From positions 27,501 through 91,500 of the forward strand of contig JAGNKE010000002.1 in assembly GCA_018000295.1 (NCBI GenBank): a stretch of 64,000 nucleotides of DNA, in the 5' to 3' direction. Within the stretch, counting starts at the first letter, position 1. Each line of letters opens with the position of its first letter. The notes under the pieces are model-generated. The model made no database searches and had not been told where the DNA came from. It was given only the letters and a program-made list of their open reading frames with translations. This stretch comes from Alphaproteobacteria bacterium. Lineage in GTDB: Bacteria > Pseudomonadota > Alphaproteobacteria > Micavibrionales > Micavibrionaceae. A program made the translations under genes and the position numbers. Shown in pieces: positions 16,051 through 26,408 of the stretch.

Positions 16051-17432
16051 CCACTGGCCCTGAACTTCGCCGGAGCTTCCAGCAAAGGCTCGTTCGAAAC
16101 TTTCGAAACCAGACGCAAGGCCGCATCGTGATGGCGGCTTTGCGGCATATCCCAGATAATCGTGTTGAAATATCCCTGATCGGAAACCGGCATCCAGCGG
16201 TCATAGACATGGCCCGTCTCTGAACAGATCCAGACCTTCTCCCGCGGCGCATCCGACGCTTTCTCCAGCCAGATTTTAACCGCCTCGTCATTGCCTGTGG
16301 ATTTCTCCTCCAGCCGCGCCCAGAGTTTATAGAGCCGAACGCTCGGCCCCACGGCATCGGCCTTCTGGAGATACTTCTTGGCCTCGCCCCACAGTCCCTC
16401 CTGAATCAGAACCTCGGCCATGGCCAGAAGCCCCTCCGCGCTTTCAGTATTGAGCAAAAGCAGCCGCTCATACCATTTGACCCGCGCCACAGTATCGCCT
16501 TTTTTTGAGGCGGGTGCAGCCCGATCCCACAACGGCACGAGGCCGGGATGCGGCGTAATTTTCCACGCCTCCTCGATCATCCCAATCACGGCACTCTTGT
16601 TTCCGCGCTTAAGAAACATCTCGGCAAGGCGCATAACACCGGGAACAAAACGCCGATCACATTTATAAGCCTTCTGGAGATTACGGTAGAGTTCCTTTTC
16701 ATCACCGCGCGACTGCGCGTCCTCGGCCTCCGCCAGATACATCGCCACCCGGTCGGAATTCGCCTTGTTGACCGCAATCTCTCCGGTTTTTTCAAGACGG
16801 AAAAGGGTTTTACGCGCCGACTCCCAATCCCTGTTGCGGATTTCAAGGTGATAAACGATCTTCAAAAGCCACGCCTGCTTGGGATACATGGCAAGCCCCT
16901 TGCGCCCCAACTCAAGCGCCCCGGCATAATCTCCGCTATCCATGGCGCTCTGCAAAAGCCCGCGCACCCCCAGAAACGCCGCGTTCTTGTCTTCAAGCAA
17001 ACTGGCGAAAATCTGTCCGGCCTTCGCCTCCTCGCCATCAAGACGCGCCGACTGCGCCTCCAGCAGTTTCACCAGCCCGTCTTCATCCTTGAGGAAAGTT
17101 CGCGCCCGGTGCGCCTGATAGGACGCGTTTTTGGTGTCGCCCGCCGCAATCGCCGTTAATCCGATAGTCAAAGCGCGGTACCCTTTTTCCCGGTCCGTGA
17201 TGTCCTTATACCGCCTCAGGCTCTTCGGCAGATCGAGCGTCCCCTTGATAACGCTGAACAGCAGATTCGACAGGAACAACAAAACGAACAGCGAAAACAG
17301 AAACAGCCCGACATGAAACGTCAGCTTATAAGGCGCCCAGTCGATAACGATGCTGCCCTCTTGCTCCGCAAGCCAGACGGCGATCGCCACGACAACCCCA
17401 ACCTTGATCAGAAACCAGAGCGCACGAATCAT
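16047..17432 (-). CDS. hemY: HemY-like tetratricopeptide membrane protein
   Basis: This 461-residue protein has two N-terminal membrane helices (ALWFLIKVGVVVAIAVWLAEQ and LFLFSLFVLLFLSNLLFSVI) and a long periplasm- or cytoplasm-facing TPR solenoid, the architecture of HemY. In Proteobacteria, HemY sits at the end of the hemCD operon and influences porphyrin synthesis; its exact biochemical role is unsettled. Here it is last in the leftward series hemC-hemD-Mic60-hemY. The stop codon TAG lies within the terminal inverted repeat of the 150-bp hairpin element, so the original C-terminus may have been replaced. Confidence 0.85.
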   Translation of the reverse strand: MIRALWFLIKVGVVVAIAVWLAEQEGSIVIDWAPYKLTFHVGLFLFSLFVLLFLSNLLFSVIKGTLDLPKSLRRYKDITDREKGYRALTIGLTAIAAGDTKNASYQAHRARTFLKDEDGLVKLLEAQSARLDGEEAKAGQIFASLLEDKNAAFLGVRGLLQSAMDSGDYAGALELGRKGLAMYPKQAWLLKIVYHLEIRNRDWESARKTLFRLEKTGEIAVNKANSDRVAMYLAEAEDAQSRGDEKELYRNLQKAYKCDRRFVPGVMRLAEMFLKRGNKSAVIGMIEEAWKITPHPGLVPLWDRAAPASKKGDTVARVKWYERLLLLNTESAEGLLAMAEVLIQEGLWGEAKKYLQKADAVGPSVRLYKLWARLEEKSTGNDEAVKIWLEKASDAPREKVWICSETGHVYDRWMPVSDQGYFNTIIWDMPQSRHHDAALRLVSKVSNEPLLEAPAKFRASG

Positions 17433-17547
17433 TTGATCTTCTTTCTGCTGCGTAACTCTGCCAGACCCATAAAAATCCCGCCAGTGCCTTTAAGGCCGCC
17501 CCCTAGAACATCTAAGTCTGAGCTTGTGGAAAACAAATAAGGAACCG

Positions 17548-19275
17548 CTATCTAAGCTTTTGCCTGTCTTTGGTCATAATCCACCAGTTCTTGAAATTTT
17601 CAACTCCAAGAAGGGAAGGCAGGCTGATCCCAAGAGAATTCTCAAAATCCTGAACGCGGATCGTCGCCTCGGTCTTTTTGATCCAGTCCTGAAGGGGCTC
17701 ACGCTCCTTCTCCGAGAGCGTCTCAACCACCGCCTTCGCGCCTTTCAGATCACCCTTGGCCATGAGTTTTTTTGCCCTGTTCAGCTTGCTCTGGGTATCG
17801 GTTCCGGTTAAAAGCTCGCCGTCTTTCTCGACCTGCAGAAGCGCGTTCAACTGCGCCTGCGCCTGCTCAGCCAGACTGGAATCATCCTCCTTGAGGGAGG
17901 TATCCAGAACCTCATCCTCCAGCCCCTCGAACTCCTTGGCCAGGGTGGGCGGCGTGGTCACCCCCTGCTTCGCATCCTCGGCGATACTGTTAAGAGACGT
18001 CTGCAATTCGGGACTCTCACCCCCGACCATATTCCCCAGAAGCGCAAGCTGGTCGCTGAAGGGCTGCCCATCGCGGCTCAGCGCATCGCGGATTTGCACA
18101 AGGCTGAACATCGCCCCGGCCTTTTTCAGATCCTCCTTGGGAACATCCTTGAAAATCGAGGCCGCAGAGGGGTCGCTCTGGCGGGCCTCCTCGATGGCCT
18201 CGGCCCCGTCCTTCTGAACCCCCTCCGTTCCGGTACTGAACGCCGACATCAGGGCTTGCGTCGCATTGCTGATATTCTCCCGCCCCTGTTCTTCATCCAG
18301 AACCTCATTGAGAGAATCGATAAAACCTTGGGCAAAAGGGCTCTTCGCGGTCATCTCATTGACGTAATTGTCAAACTCTTTCACCCGCTCGGGAATGCCC
18401 ATCACATTCCCCTCCATGATCTCACCCGGAATTTTCTGGACATCCTTAATCGACGATTTGACCATCTCCGTGGCCTCGGCCGTCTGCTTCTGAAGGCTGG
18501 CCAGTTGCTCCTCCCAATTCAGGGGGACCATGGTCTTGACCTCTTCCTGCTCCTTCTTGACCGTCTCAACCGTCCCCTCAAGAGTGCGGACATTATTTTC
18601 CACACCGGAAATGCGCTCACTATGCTCGCGCAGCTTCGGCCAGAGGTAGGAGGCCGACCCCATCGCCACAAGCAGAATGAGGATAATACTAATCAGCGAA
18701 CTGGTCTGGATCGCGTGTTTTTCCGATTCGGGAACACGGCGGACCTGCGGCGAAGCGGCGGAAGGACGCACCGCTTGCTGATGAAGCTTTTCCCGCGCAA
18801 ACGGATCGACAGGTCGAACGGCCTTTTCCTCTTTGGATTCAACTTCATCTTTGGAGGGAAAATCCTCGGGTAATTCATGATCCTCCAATGAGAACAAACT
18901 CTTTTGCTGAGATTCACCTTCTTCTGTTTCAGGGGAATCCCCCGCCTGTGAATCCTCCTCCAAAGCGCCCTCGTCCTTAGCGCCGGACTCAACCGCCTCG
19001 ATCGAAAGCTCTTCAGGCTCCTGTGACGCAATCGAAGAAAAAGAGGAATCGGGAACCGATGCGCCGGTAATCAGATCGGACAGATCGATGCCGTTCTGAT
19101 TCGCCGCCGAAAGTATATCCTGCAGACGATTCTCGGGAATCGCATCGCGCTTCTTCCACCCCTGAACGGTCGTCACCGGAACGCCGATTTTTGACGCCAT
19201 CGGGCGGATACCGCCAAAACGTTCGATAATCTTTTCGGCATTCTTGATGGACTCGGATTTATTAGGTTCTGTCAT
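17548..19275 (-). CDS. Mic60/mitofilin-like inner membrane protein with N-terminal helix-turn-helix
   Basis: The 575-residue protein has three parts. Residues 11-65 form a Cro-like helix-turn-helix (IIERFGGIRPMASKIGV, PVTTVQGWKKRDAIP). An acidic linker leads to one membrane helix at about 191-211 (SLISIILILLVAMGSAS). The periplasmic part starts with coiled coil and ends with the mitofilin-type sequence AKGDLKGAKAVVETLSEKEREPLQDW. Alphaproteobacterial Mic60 is encoded in exactly this place, between hemD and hemY, and shapes envelope membranes. The membrane part therefore fits Mic60; the fused HTH suggests the protein could also tether DNA or another partner. The HTH role is inference. Confidence 0.75.
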   Translation of the reverse strand: MTEPNKSESIKNAEKIIERFGGIRPMASKIGVPVTTVQGWKKRDAIPENRLQDILSAANQNGIDLSDLITGASVPDSSFSSIASQEPEELSIEAVESGAKDEGALEEDSQAGDSPETEEGESQQKSLFSLEDHELPEDFPSKDEVESKEEKAVRPVDPFAREKLHQQAVRPSAASPQVRRVPESEKHAIQTSSLISIILILLVAMGSASYLWPKLREHSERISGVENNVRTLEGTVETVKKEQEEVKTMVPLNWEEQLASLQKQTAEATEMVKSSIKDVQKIPGEIMEGNVMGIPERVKEFDNYVNEMTAKSPFAQGFIDSLNEVLDEEQGRENISNATQALMSAFSTGTEGVQKDGAEAIEEARQSDPSAASIFKDVPKEDLKKAGAMFSLVQIRDALSRDGQPFSDQLALLGNMVGGESPELQTSLNSIAEDAKQGVTTPPTLAKEFEGLEDEVLDTSLKEDDSSLAEQAQAQLNALLQVEKDGELLTGTDTQSKLNRAKKLMAKGDLKGAKAVVETLSEKEREPLQDWIKKTEATIRVQDFENSLGISLPSLLGVENFKNWWIMTKDRQKLR

Positions 19276-19322
19276 GGGTCATCCCTCTGAAATCTGTTAA
19301 ACCCCTGCCGGGGGAAGCAATA

Positions 19323-20153
19323 TCAACGGATAGCCTGTCCGGTCTGTTCCAAAGCCTTAAGGCGCCGCACAACCAGTTCGACCATACCCTCCTGATTAGG
19401 AGAATCCGCCACGTACAGGCTGCGCCCCCAGAAGGAGCGTACGGTTTCGAGAACATTCTTACTGATACACAAAGCCTCGGGCTTTTTCAAATTCAAAAGC
19501 AGATTGTCTTTTTGGGCCTGTTCAAAAAAAAGCCGAGCCGTACGTGCGGAGAAAAAAGCCACCGCGTCAAAGTCCTTCTTTATAACCAACTCCTTGAGGA
19601 ACCCTTCTGGCAGAAGTGACGGTTGGGCGGTATAAACTATGGCACCGATAACGTCGAATAGATCGTTGGGCAGGATTGTCTCGAAATCGGCATGAACGGT
19701 GTCGCCACGGACAAAAAGCAAGCGCAGCTTCTTTCCCTTCTTCGGGGAAAGGGAAGCCGCAAGCCCGAGTAGATAGTTTTTGAGCGCATCCGCGCTTTCC
19801 GCAGCCATACGGACATTCTCAAATCCGGCAACCTTTGCCTTTTGCGCCGTACCCTCTCCGACCACATAAAGTGGCAGGGACAAATATCCCTGAGCCCAAT
19901 CATTGCCATGACTCAATTCACGAACCTTCCCGGCGAAATGGCGCAGGCCGTTGGTGCTAGTCATAATCACCCCATCGAACCCCTTGGGCGAGGCCAGACG
20001 AAAGTGAACGGGTGCTATATCCATAAACGGCAGCAGCGTGAATCGATCCGTATGGAAAGCATCGCCTACAGCTTCCGCCAAGGCCGCAATAAAATCCTGC
20101 CCCTGATCCGTCGGGCGGGTGATAAGAAGACGGGGAAAGTGCGCCTGTGTCAT
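19323..20153 (-). CDS. hemD: Uroporphyrinogen-III synthase
   Basis: This enzyme of about 276 residues closes and inverts hydroxymethylbilane to uroporphyrinogen III. It shows the two-domain HemD layout: RLLITRPTDQGQDFIAAL at the start, FDGVIMTSTNGLRHFA and VGEGTAQKAKVAGF in the first half, and DAVAFFSARTARLFFEQA with CISKNVLETVRSFWGRSLYVAD in the second. HemD is poorly conserved, so the call leans also on its place directly after hemC. I use the ATG at 20153; the upstream TTG frame (20174) would add seven residues without a clear ribosome site. Confidence 0.85.
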   Translation of the reverse strand: MTQAHFPRLLITRPTDQGQDFIAALAEAVGDAFHTDRFTLLPFMDIAPVHFRLASPKGFDGVIMTSTNGLRHFAGKVRELSHGNDWAQGYLSLPLYVVGEGTAQKAKVAGFENVRMAAESADALKNYLLGLAASLSPKKGKKLRLLFVRGDTVHADFETILPNDLFDVIGAIVYTAQPSLLPEGFLKELVIKKDFDAVAFFSARTARLFFEQAQKDNLLLNLKKPEALCISKNVLETVRSFWGRSLYVADSPNQEGMVELVVRRLKALEQTGQAIR

Positions 20154-20187
20154 ATCGGAAACTGCTCGGAACAATTATTGGACAAAA

Positions 20188-21138
20188 TCAGCCAAAAAGA
20201 CCTGCGGGCGACTTTTCCTTCAGCTTTCTGCCAAAACTATGGCCGATTGTAATCAAATCATTGTAGCTGTTCATATGCCCGATCTCGACATCGCGGAACA
20301 TCCCCTGCCCGTCCGGAGCGGCGATCTGGGCACGGATACGCAATTTCAGCCCCTGCAACTCGGCATGGACCCCGACAGGGGTGTTGCACGACGCCCCCAG
20401 AGTGGTCAGGACCGCACGCTCACACGCCACACAAGCATATGTATTATCGTGATTTATTTGGCCAAGTACGGACACAAGACTGGCGTCCTTTCTCCGGCAC
20501 TCGACCCCGATCGCCCCCTGCCCGGCAGAGGGCACCATTTCATGAATCGGGATGTGGGTTTTGATCAGACTCGCCTTGCCCAGACGGTTCAAACCGGCAA
20601 CGGCAAGGAAGGTCGCATCCACCGTTTTGGCATTCATCTTCTCAATCCGCGTCTCGACGTTCCCGCGTAGGGGAACCACTTTGAGGTCGGGTCGCCGCGC
20701 CAGCAAAAACGCCTGACGCCTCACGCTGGCCGTGCCGACCGTCGAACCCGCGGGCAAGGCGTCAATATCTTGAGCAATATTGGACAAAAACGCATCCCGC
20801 GCGTCCTCGCGCGGCAGCATACAGGGAATCGTCAACTCAGGCGGAAGCTGGGTATCCAGATCCTTCATCGAATGAACCGCGACATCGATCTGTCCGCGCA
20901 AAAGCGCATCCTGAAGCTCCTTGGCGAACATGGCCTTGCCGCCCTGCCCCTCCGGCAGTCGGACCTCCCCCTGCTGCGGGTACCAGTCGCCGGATGTTTT
21001 GATCGGCACGATCTGGGTTTTGATCCCCTGCAAGACCCCGTGTAGCCGGAGTTCGAATATCTGCGCCTGAAGAAGGGCCAGCGGCGACCCCCGCGTGCCG
21101 ATACGGACAGTGACTTTTGTTTGGGATTTGACAGTCAT
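20188..21138 (-). CDS. hemC: Hydroxymethylbilane synthase (porphobilinogen deaminase)
   Basis: This 316-residue cytoplasmic enzyme polymerises four porphobilinogens. The sequence opens with [16 protein letters not shown] and contains [14 protein letters not shown], the active-site aspartate region, and [19 protein letters not shown] with the conserved Arg pair. The dipyrromethane cofactor cysteine is in [15 protein letters not shown]. It starts the leftward haem operon; tsaD is divergent with 26 bases between the two starts, so the two genes share a very short promoter region. Confidence 0.95.
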   Translation of the reverse strand: MTVKSQTKVTVRIGTRGSPLALLQAQIFELRLHGVLQGIKTQIVPIKTSGDWYPQQGEVRLPEGQGGKAMFAKELQDALLRGQIDVAVHSMKDLDTQLPPELTIPCMLPREDARDAFLSNIAQDIDALPAGSTVGTASVRRQAFLLARRPDLKVVPLRGNVETRIEKMNAKTVDATFLAVAGLNRLGKASLIKTHIPIHEMVPSAGQGAIGVECRRKDASLVSVLGQINHDNTYACVACERAVLTTLGASCNTPVGVHAELQGLKLRIRAQIAAPDGQGMFRDVEIGHMNSYNDLITIGHSFGRKLKEKSPAGLFG

Positions 21139-21164
21139 GTGAACGCGCTCTACTTCTGTGTCTT

Positions 21165-22247
21165 ATGATCGTACTGGGCATCGAAACCAGCTGTGACGAA
21201 ACCGCCGCAGCCATCGTAACAGATAAAAGAGAGATACTCTCGAACATAGTGCTGCGTCAACTCGAAGAACACGCCCTCTATGGCGGAGTCGTCCCCGAAA
21301 TAGCCGCCCGTACGCATCTCGACCACCTCGACCGCATCGTCCGCATAGCCCTGCAGGAGGCAAAAATTGAAGTGAACGATCTGGACGCCGTCGCCACCAC
21401 CTGCGGACCCGGCCTGATCGGGGGTGTACTTGTCGGCATGATGACCGCTAAAGCGATGGCATCCGCCCTGAAAATCCCTTTCCTCGCCATCAACCATCTC
21501 GAAGGCCACGCCCTCACCCCGCGCCTGACCGACAACATTGAGTTTCCATATTTGATTCTTCTCGTCTCCGGTGGCCACACACAGATTCTCGTCGCCGAAA
21601 ATGTCGGCCTTTACCGCCGTTGGGGAACAACCCTTGACGATGCCGCGGGCGAATGTTTCGACAAATCCGCCAAGCTGCTCGGCCTGCCTTGGCCCGGCGG
21701 CCCAAGGGTCGAAGAATACGCCGCAAAATGCACGAACGGCGAAAAAGCCCTGCAACGCTTCCCGCTCCCGCGCCCCATGCAACATCATAAAAGCTGCGAC
21801 TTCTCTTTTTCCGGCCTGAAATCGGCGGTCAGAGTGTACGTCGATTCCCTTTCGTCCGCCCCATTCTCGGAACAAGACCTCTCAGACCTCTGCTTCTCTC
21901 TGCAAATCGCCGTCAGCGAGACACTGACCAGCCGTTGCCGCTTCGCCATCAAGCGCTTCCAGGACACGTACAGCCAAAAAACCAGAGACCCCGTTCTTGT
22001 GGTCGCCGGGGGAGTCTCCGCCAACCGCACCATCCGCTCGACTCTCGAAAATCTCTGCGCGGAACACGGAATGCGCCTCTCCGCCGCCCCGCTCGAACTC
22101 TGCACCGACAACGCCGCCATGATCGCCTGGGCAGGAATAGAGCGCCTGCAAAAAGGCCTGACCGACCCGCTCGATTTCAAGGCCCGCCCCCGCTGGCCTC
22201 TCGACCCCGCCGCCGAACCGAAGACCGGCGCGGGCGTGAAGGCGTAA
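21165..22247 (+). CDS. tsaD: tRNA N6-threonylcarbamoyladenosine synthase subunit TsaD
   Basis: This 360-residue enzyme transfers the threonylcarbamoyl group to A37 of ANN-decoding tRNAs. The ASKHA-type start ([18 protein letters not shown]), the metal-binding HLEGH (His111 and His115) and [10 protein letters not shown] are all present. It is divergent from hemC, an arrangement common in Alphaproteobacteria together with gpsA downstream. The next gene begins 1 base after its stop, which suggests translational coupling. Confidence 0.96.
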   Translation: MIVLGIETSCDETAAAIVTDKREILSNIVLRQLEEHALYGGVVPEIAARTHLDHLDRIVRIALQEAKIEVNDLDAVATTCGPGLIGGVLVGMMTAKAMASALKIPFLAINHLEGHALTPRLTDNIEFPYLILLVSGGHTQILVAENVGLYRRWGTTLDDAAGECFDKSAKLLGLPWPGGPRVEEYAAKCTNGEKALQRFPLPRPMQHHKSCDFSFSGLKSAVRVYVDSLSSAPFSEQDLSDLCFSLQIAVSETLTSRCRFAIKRFQDTYSQKTRDPVLVVAGGVSANRTIRSTLENLCAEHGMRLSAAPLELCTDNAAMIAWAGIERLQKGLTDPLDFKARPRWPLDPAAEPKTGAGVKA

Positions 22248-22248
22248 G

Positions 22249-22704
22249 ATGGATTTTTCGCCCTTCACCGAAGACCTGATTCCTGCTCTGGAGCAGCAGG
22301 GCTTTAAAACCATACCCCTGGATCCCGAGGACAAAAATAGTCCTGATATCAGAAACGCTTTCCCTTTCGGCAGGATGATGAAAACCGTCGGTCGGGAAAT
22401 CCACCTCCTCGAAATCCAGATCGACAAGCGCAACCCGAAAAAATACAGAATCAATATCGGCAAAGCACCCGCAACCAGCATAAACCACCCGCATACGGGA
22501 CAGATCGAAGTCAAAGACCTCTGGGTTCGTCACCTGCCGGAATATTATGAAGCGTACGCATGGCCGTTCTTCCGGGTCTGGCTGAACTCAGACGTCGAAA
22601 AACTCTTCCCGCATCTGATAAAACAAACGATCGACATTTTGGAACACGGCAAAATCGGAAGTTTTATCCGAAAGGTGAAAGCGTACAATCCCCCTGCCCC
22701 TTGA
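22249..22704 (+). CDS. Conserved-looking small protein of unknown function
   Basis: This 151-residue soluble protein has no signal peptide. It has mixed alpha/beta character, with several aromatic and basic residues clustered in EVKDLWVRHLPEYYEAYAWPFFRVWLNSD. It is placed between tsaD and gpsA with a spacing of 1 base to tsaD, so it belongs to that transcript. I recognise no family and see no catalytic motif. Confidence 0.65.
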   Translation: MDFSPFTEDLIPALEQQGFKTIPLDPEDKNSPDIRNAFPFGRMMKTVGREIHLLEIQIDKRNPKKYRINIGKAPATSINHPHTGQIEVKDLWVRHLPEYYEAYAWPFFRVWLNSDVEKLFPHLIKQTIDILEHGKIGSFIRKVKAYNPPAP

Positions 22705-22735
22705 CCCTCAAGCCCCGCCCCGCCATTGTAGAATC

Positions 22736-23725
22736 ATGAAACAGATCGGCATCATCGGTTCCGGCGCCTGGGGCACGGCCCTCGCGCAAGTGATAGCGGC
22801 CAAAGGCCAGAGCGTGACCCTTTGGGCGCGCCGCCCCGAACTGGCCGCAATCATCAACGACAAACGAGAAAACACCGAAAACCTGCCCGGAATCCCGCTG
22901 CATCAAAACATTCACGCCACCGCAGACCTCAAAGAAGCCGCCTCAGACGCAGAAATTCTTCTCCTCGTTCCGCCCGCGCAATCGCTCAGGGAAATTCTGC
23001 AGAACCTGAAGCCGTATGTGAAAAAAAACACGGCGCTGGTTTTATCCTCAAAAGGCATAGAACTGAAAACCGGCCTGATGATGAGCGAAGTCGCCCACGA
23101 AATGCTCCCGCAAAATCCGCTCTGCATCCTCAGCGGCCCGAATTTTGCCCGCGAGATCGCATCGGGACAGCCCGCGGCAACCACCCTGGCCTGTTTGGAC
23201 AATATTTTGGCCAAAAAAACCCAGTCCGCGATCGGCTCCCCCTATTTCCGCCCCTACATCACGGATGACCTGACAGGCGTACAGGTCGCGGGCGCCTTGA
23301 AAAACGTCATCGCCATCGCTTGCGGCATCGCGCAAGGTCTGGGCTTCGGCGAAAGCACCCGCGCCAGCCTCGTCACACGCGGCATGGCGGAAATCGTACG
23401 CCTCGGCACATCGATGGGCGCACGCACCGAAACCTTTCTCGGCCTCTCCGGCATGGGCGATTTGATGCTCACCTGTTCCTCGACTCAATCGCGCAATTTT
23501 TCCCTCGGTGTCGCGCTAGGACAGGGGAAGAATCTCGAAGACATCCAGAAAAAATCGCACGCTGTCACCGAAGGCGTACACACCGCGCAAGCCGCCCTGA
23601 GCCTTGCCGCCCGCCACAATAGAGAAATGCCCGTCACAAAGGCCGTCAATCAATGCCTGAACGAGGGCCGCAAGCTTGACGATGCTCTCAAAGACATGTT
23701 GAATCGTCCCTTCGGAAACGAGTAG
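22736..23725 (+). CDS. gpsA: NAD(P)-dependent glycerol-3-phosphate dehydrogenase
   Basis: The 329-residue enzyme reduces dihydroxyacetone phosphate to sn-glycerol-3-phosphate for phospholipid synthesis. The Rossmann motif GIIGSGAWGTALA starts the protein. The substrate domain has LSGPNFAREIASGQPAA, the catalytic Lys in AGALKNVIAIACGIAQGLGFG, and ESTRASLVTRGMAEI. The length and all key motifs are normal. It continues the tsaD cluster and is followed by the EVE gene 17 bases later. Confidence 0.96.
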   Translation: MKQIGIIGSGAWGTALAQVIAAKGQSVTLWARRPELAAIINDKRENTENLPGIPLHQNIHATADLKEAASDAEILLLVPPAQSLREILQNLKPYVKKNTALVLSSKGIELKTGLMMSEVAHEMLPQNPLCILSGPNFAREIASGQPAATTLACLDNILAKKTQSAIGSPYFRPYITDDLTGVQVAGALKNVIAIACGIAQGLGFGESTRASLVTRGMAEIVRLGTSMGARTETFLGLSGMGDLMLTCSSTQSRNFSLGVALGQGKNLEDIQKKSHAVTEGVHTAQAALSLAARHNREMPVTKAVNQCLNEGRKLDDALKDMLNRPFGNE

Positions 23726-23742
23726 CACAACAGGAAAAACGC

Positions 23743-24150
23743 ATGGCCTACTGGCTGATGAAATCGGAACCGTCCACCTGGAGCTGGGACCAACAGGTGA
23801 AAAAAAAGACGGAATGCTGGAACGGCATCCGCAATCATCAGGCCGCAAATAACATGAAGTCCATGCAACTGGGCGATCTCGCCTTCTTCTACCACTCCAC
23901 TGAGGAAAAGCAGATCGTGGGCATTATAGAGATCGTTAAGCTCTACTACCCCGACCCCACCGATGAAACAGGCCGCTTCGGTATGGTGGATGTAAAAGCC
24001 GTAAAGCCGCTGCCCTATCCGGTGCCACTGGGCCTGATCAAAACGCACCCGAAACTGCAGAATATGCCAATCATCAAACAGTCCCGCCTTTCCGTCTCAC
24101 CCGTGACACCGGAGGAATGGAAAACAATCTGCACACTGGGCGGCGTATAG
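23743..24150 (+). CDS. EVE domain protein
   Basis: This 135-residue protein is a single EVE domain (PUA-like fold). MAYWLMKSEPSTWSWDQQ, WNGIRNHQAANNM and GDLAFFYHSTEEKQIVGIIEI are the characteristic segments. EVE proteins bind modified bases in RNA or DNA; in Alphaproteobacteria they commonly stand next to gpsA/tsaD as here. The start follows gpsA by 17 bases, and acs follows 22 bases after its stop. No partner nuclease is fused, so a housekeeping role is more likely than restriction. Confidence 0.9.
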   Translation: MAYWLMKSEPSTWSWDQQVKKKTECWNGIRNHQAANNMKSMQLGDLAFFYHSTEEKQIVGIIEIVKLYYPDPTDETGRFGMVDVKAVKPLPYPVPLGLIKTHPKLQNMPIIKQSRLSVSPVTPEEWKTICTLGGV

Positions 24151-24172
24151 ACGGTAGGAAAAGGCTAAAAAA

Positions 24173-26104
24173 ATGTCTCATGAAATCTTCAAACCTTCTG
24201 CTGAAACGCTCAAAAACGCGCTGATCTCGCCCGAAAAATATCAGGAAATGTATAAACGCTCCCTCGCCGATCCCGACAGCTTCTGGGGCGAAATGGCGCA
24301 GCGTCTGGACTGGTTCAAAGCACCTACAAAAATCAAGAACACCAGCTTTAATCCCCCTGTCTCCATCAAATGGTATGAGGATGGGATCCTCAACGCCTGC
24401 TACAACTGTGTGGACCGCCACCTGCCCGCAAAGGCCAACGACACCGCCATCATCTGGGAAGGCAACGACCCGGCGGAAGACAAAAAAATCACTTACGCCG
24501 AACTCAAGGACGAAGCATGTAAACTCGCCAACGCCCTCAAATCCCGCGGCGTGAAAAAGGGCGACCGGGTGACGATCTACATGCCGATGATACCGCAGGC
24601 AGTGTACGCCATGCTGGCCTGCGCCCGCATCGGCGCGATTCATTCCGTCGTGTTCGGCGGCTTCTCGCCCGAATCGCTCAAGGGTCGGATCGAGGATTGC
24701 AAATCCGATATCGTAATCACCGCCGACGAGGGAAGACGCGGCAACAAAACCATCCCGCTCAAGGCCAACGTCGATGCAGCCCTCAAATCCCTGGCGCACG
24801 TACACACCGTTTTGACCTACAGACTGACGGGCGGAAAGATCGGTTGGGAGGAAAAGCGCGATGTCTGGTGGCATGACCTCGTCGATTCGCAAAAACCCGA
24901 CTGCCCTTGCGAGGAAATGAACGCCGAGGATCCCCTCTTCATCCTCTACACCTCTGGCTCGACCGGAAAACCCAAGGGCGTCCTGCACACCACGGGCGGC
25001 TATCTGGTCTTCGCCGCCATGACGCACGAAATGGTGTTCGACGTTCACCCCGGCGAAATCTACTGGTGCACCGCCGATGTCGGCTGGGTCACCGGCCACT
25101 CCTACATCGTCTACGGCCCGCTGGCCAACGGTGCGGCCACGCTGGTCTTCGAGGGTGTCCCGAACTACCCCGACAATTCCCGCTTCTGGCAAGTCGTGGA
25201 TAAGCACAAGGTGAATATCTTCTACACCGCCCCCACGGCGATTCGCGCCCTGCTCTATCACGGCGATGAGCCTGTAAAGAAAACCAGCCGAAAATCCCTG
25301 CGCGTCCTCGGCACGGTCGGCGAACCGATCAACCACGAGGCCTGGCTCTGGTACTATAATGTCGTCGGCGACAAACGCTGCCCGATCATCGACACATGGT
25401 GGCAGACTGAAACCGGGGGCCACCTGCTGACTCCACTCGTCAGCTTCGATCTGAAACCCAGCTCCGCGACCAAACCCTTCTTCGGGATTGTGCCTGTACT
25501 TGTGGATGCTCAGGGGAAAACTCTGGACGGAGAGGCCGAAGGCGCCCTCTGCATCGCCGATTCATGGCCCGGACAAATGCGGACCGTCTTCGGCGATCAT
25601 AAGCGCTTCGAGGAAACTTACTTTTCCACATACCCCGGAATGTACTTCACCGGCGACGGCGCACGGCGGGATAAGGACGGCGATTACTGGATCACCGGCC
25701 GTATCGATGACGTCCTGAACGTCTCCGGCCACCGCATGGGTACGGCCGAAATCGAAAGCGCCATCAACGAACACCCGAAGGTCGCAGAAAGTGCCGTGGT
25801 CGGCTACCCCCACGACATCAAGGGCCAGGGCATCTTCGCCTACGTCATCCTCGTGGAGGGAACGCAAGCCGGAGAGGAAATTAAAGCCGAAATCAACGCA
25901 ACCGTCCGCCGCGTCATCGGCCCCATCGCTACACCCGACATCATTCTGCTGACCGACGGCCTGCCCAAGACCCGCTCCGGCAAGATCATGCGCCGCATCC
26001 TCCGCAAGATCGCCGCGAACGAATTCGAAAATCTGGGCGACACCTCCACCCTCGCCGACCCGTCGGTGGTGGACAGCCTGATCGCCAAGCGCAAAACACT
26101 CTAA
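24173..26104 (+). CDS. acs: Acetyl-CoA synthetase
   Basis: This 643-residue cytoplasmic enzyme activates acetate through acetyl-AMP. The AMP-binding P-loop ([16 protein letters not shown]), the [10 protein letters not shown] motif, [31 protein letters not shown] and the C-terminal [14 protein letters not shown] are all intact. The last motif contains the catalytic lysine that is acetylated to regulate the enzyme in other bacteria. It starts 22 bases after the EVE gene, and a CDGSH protein follows 23 bases after its stop, so acs is probably part of one longer transcript. Confidence 0.96.
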   Translation: MSHEIFKPSAETLKNALISPEKYQEMYKRSLADPDSFWGEMAQRLDWFKAPTKIKNTSFNPPVSIKWYEDGILNACYNCVDRHLPAKANDTAIIWEGNDPAEDKKITYAELKDEACKLANALKSRGVKKGDRVTIYMPMIPQAVYAMLACARIGAIHSVVFGGFSPESLKGRIEDCKSDIVITADEGRRGNKTIPLKANVDAALKSLAHVHTVLTYRLTGGKIGWEEKRDVWWHDLVDSQKPDCPCEEMNAEDPLFILYTSGSTGKPKGVLHTTGGYLVFAAMTHEMVFDVHPGEIYWCTADVGWVTGHSYIVYGPLANGAATLVFEGVPNYPDNSRFWQVVDKHKVNIFYTAPTAIRALLYHGDEPVKKTSRKSLRVLGTVGEPINHEAWLWYYNVVGDKRCPIIDTWWQTETGGHLLTPLVSFDLKPSSATKPFFGIVPVLVDAQGKTLDGEAEGALCIADSWPGQMRTVFGDHKRFEETYFSTYPGMYFTGDGARRDKDGDYWITGRIDDVLNVSGHRMGTAEIESAINEHPKVAESAVVGYPHDIKGQGIFAYVILVEGTQAGEEIKAEINATVRRVIGPIATPDIILLTDGLPKTRSGKIMRRILRKIAANEFENLGDTSTLADPSVVDSLIAKRKTL

Positions 26105-26127
26105 CGTAAAGCAAAAAGGAAAACCGA

Positions 26128-26376
26128 ATGTCCGAAAAACCCGTGATCGCCGCCCGCGAACCCGCCGTAGTGGAGTTACAGGAAGGCAAGAACTACTGGT
26201 TCTGTATGTGCGGAAAATCAAAGAAACAGCCCTTCTGCGACGGCTCCCACACGGGAACAAGCTTCGAGCCGCTCAAATTCGCCGCCGAAAAAACCGGCAA
26301 GGCCTGGCTCTGCCAGTGCAAACACTCCGGCAAGAAACCCTTCTGTGATGGGACACACTCGAAGCTGGCTGAGTAA
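26128..26376 (+). CDS. CDGSH iron-sulfur domain protein with two CDGSH motifs
   Basis: This 82-residue protein has two mitoNEET-type [2Fe-2S] motifs: CMCGKSKKQPFCDGSH at about residues 31-46 and CQCKHSGKKPFCDGTH in the second half. The paired three-Cys/one-His sites show that it holds two clusters in one chain, as in the class III (CISD3-like) proteins. It has no membrane anchor. It follows acs on the same strand. It is likely a small electron or cluster carrier, but the partner is unknown. Confidence 0.94.
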   Translation: MSEKPVIAAREPAVVELQEGKNYWFCMCGKSKKQPFCDGSHTGTSFEPLKFAAEKTGKAWLCQCKHSGKKPFCDGTHSKLAE

Positions 26377-26408
26377 AAGAAGACTAAAAGAAAAGTGGCG
26401 TATAAGCC

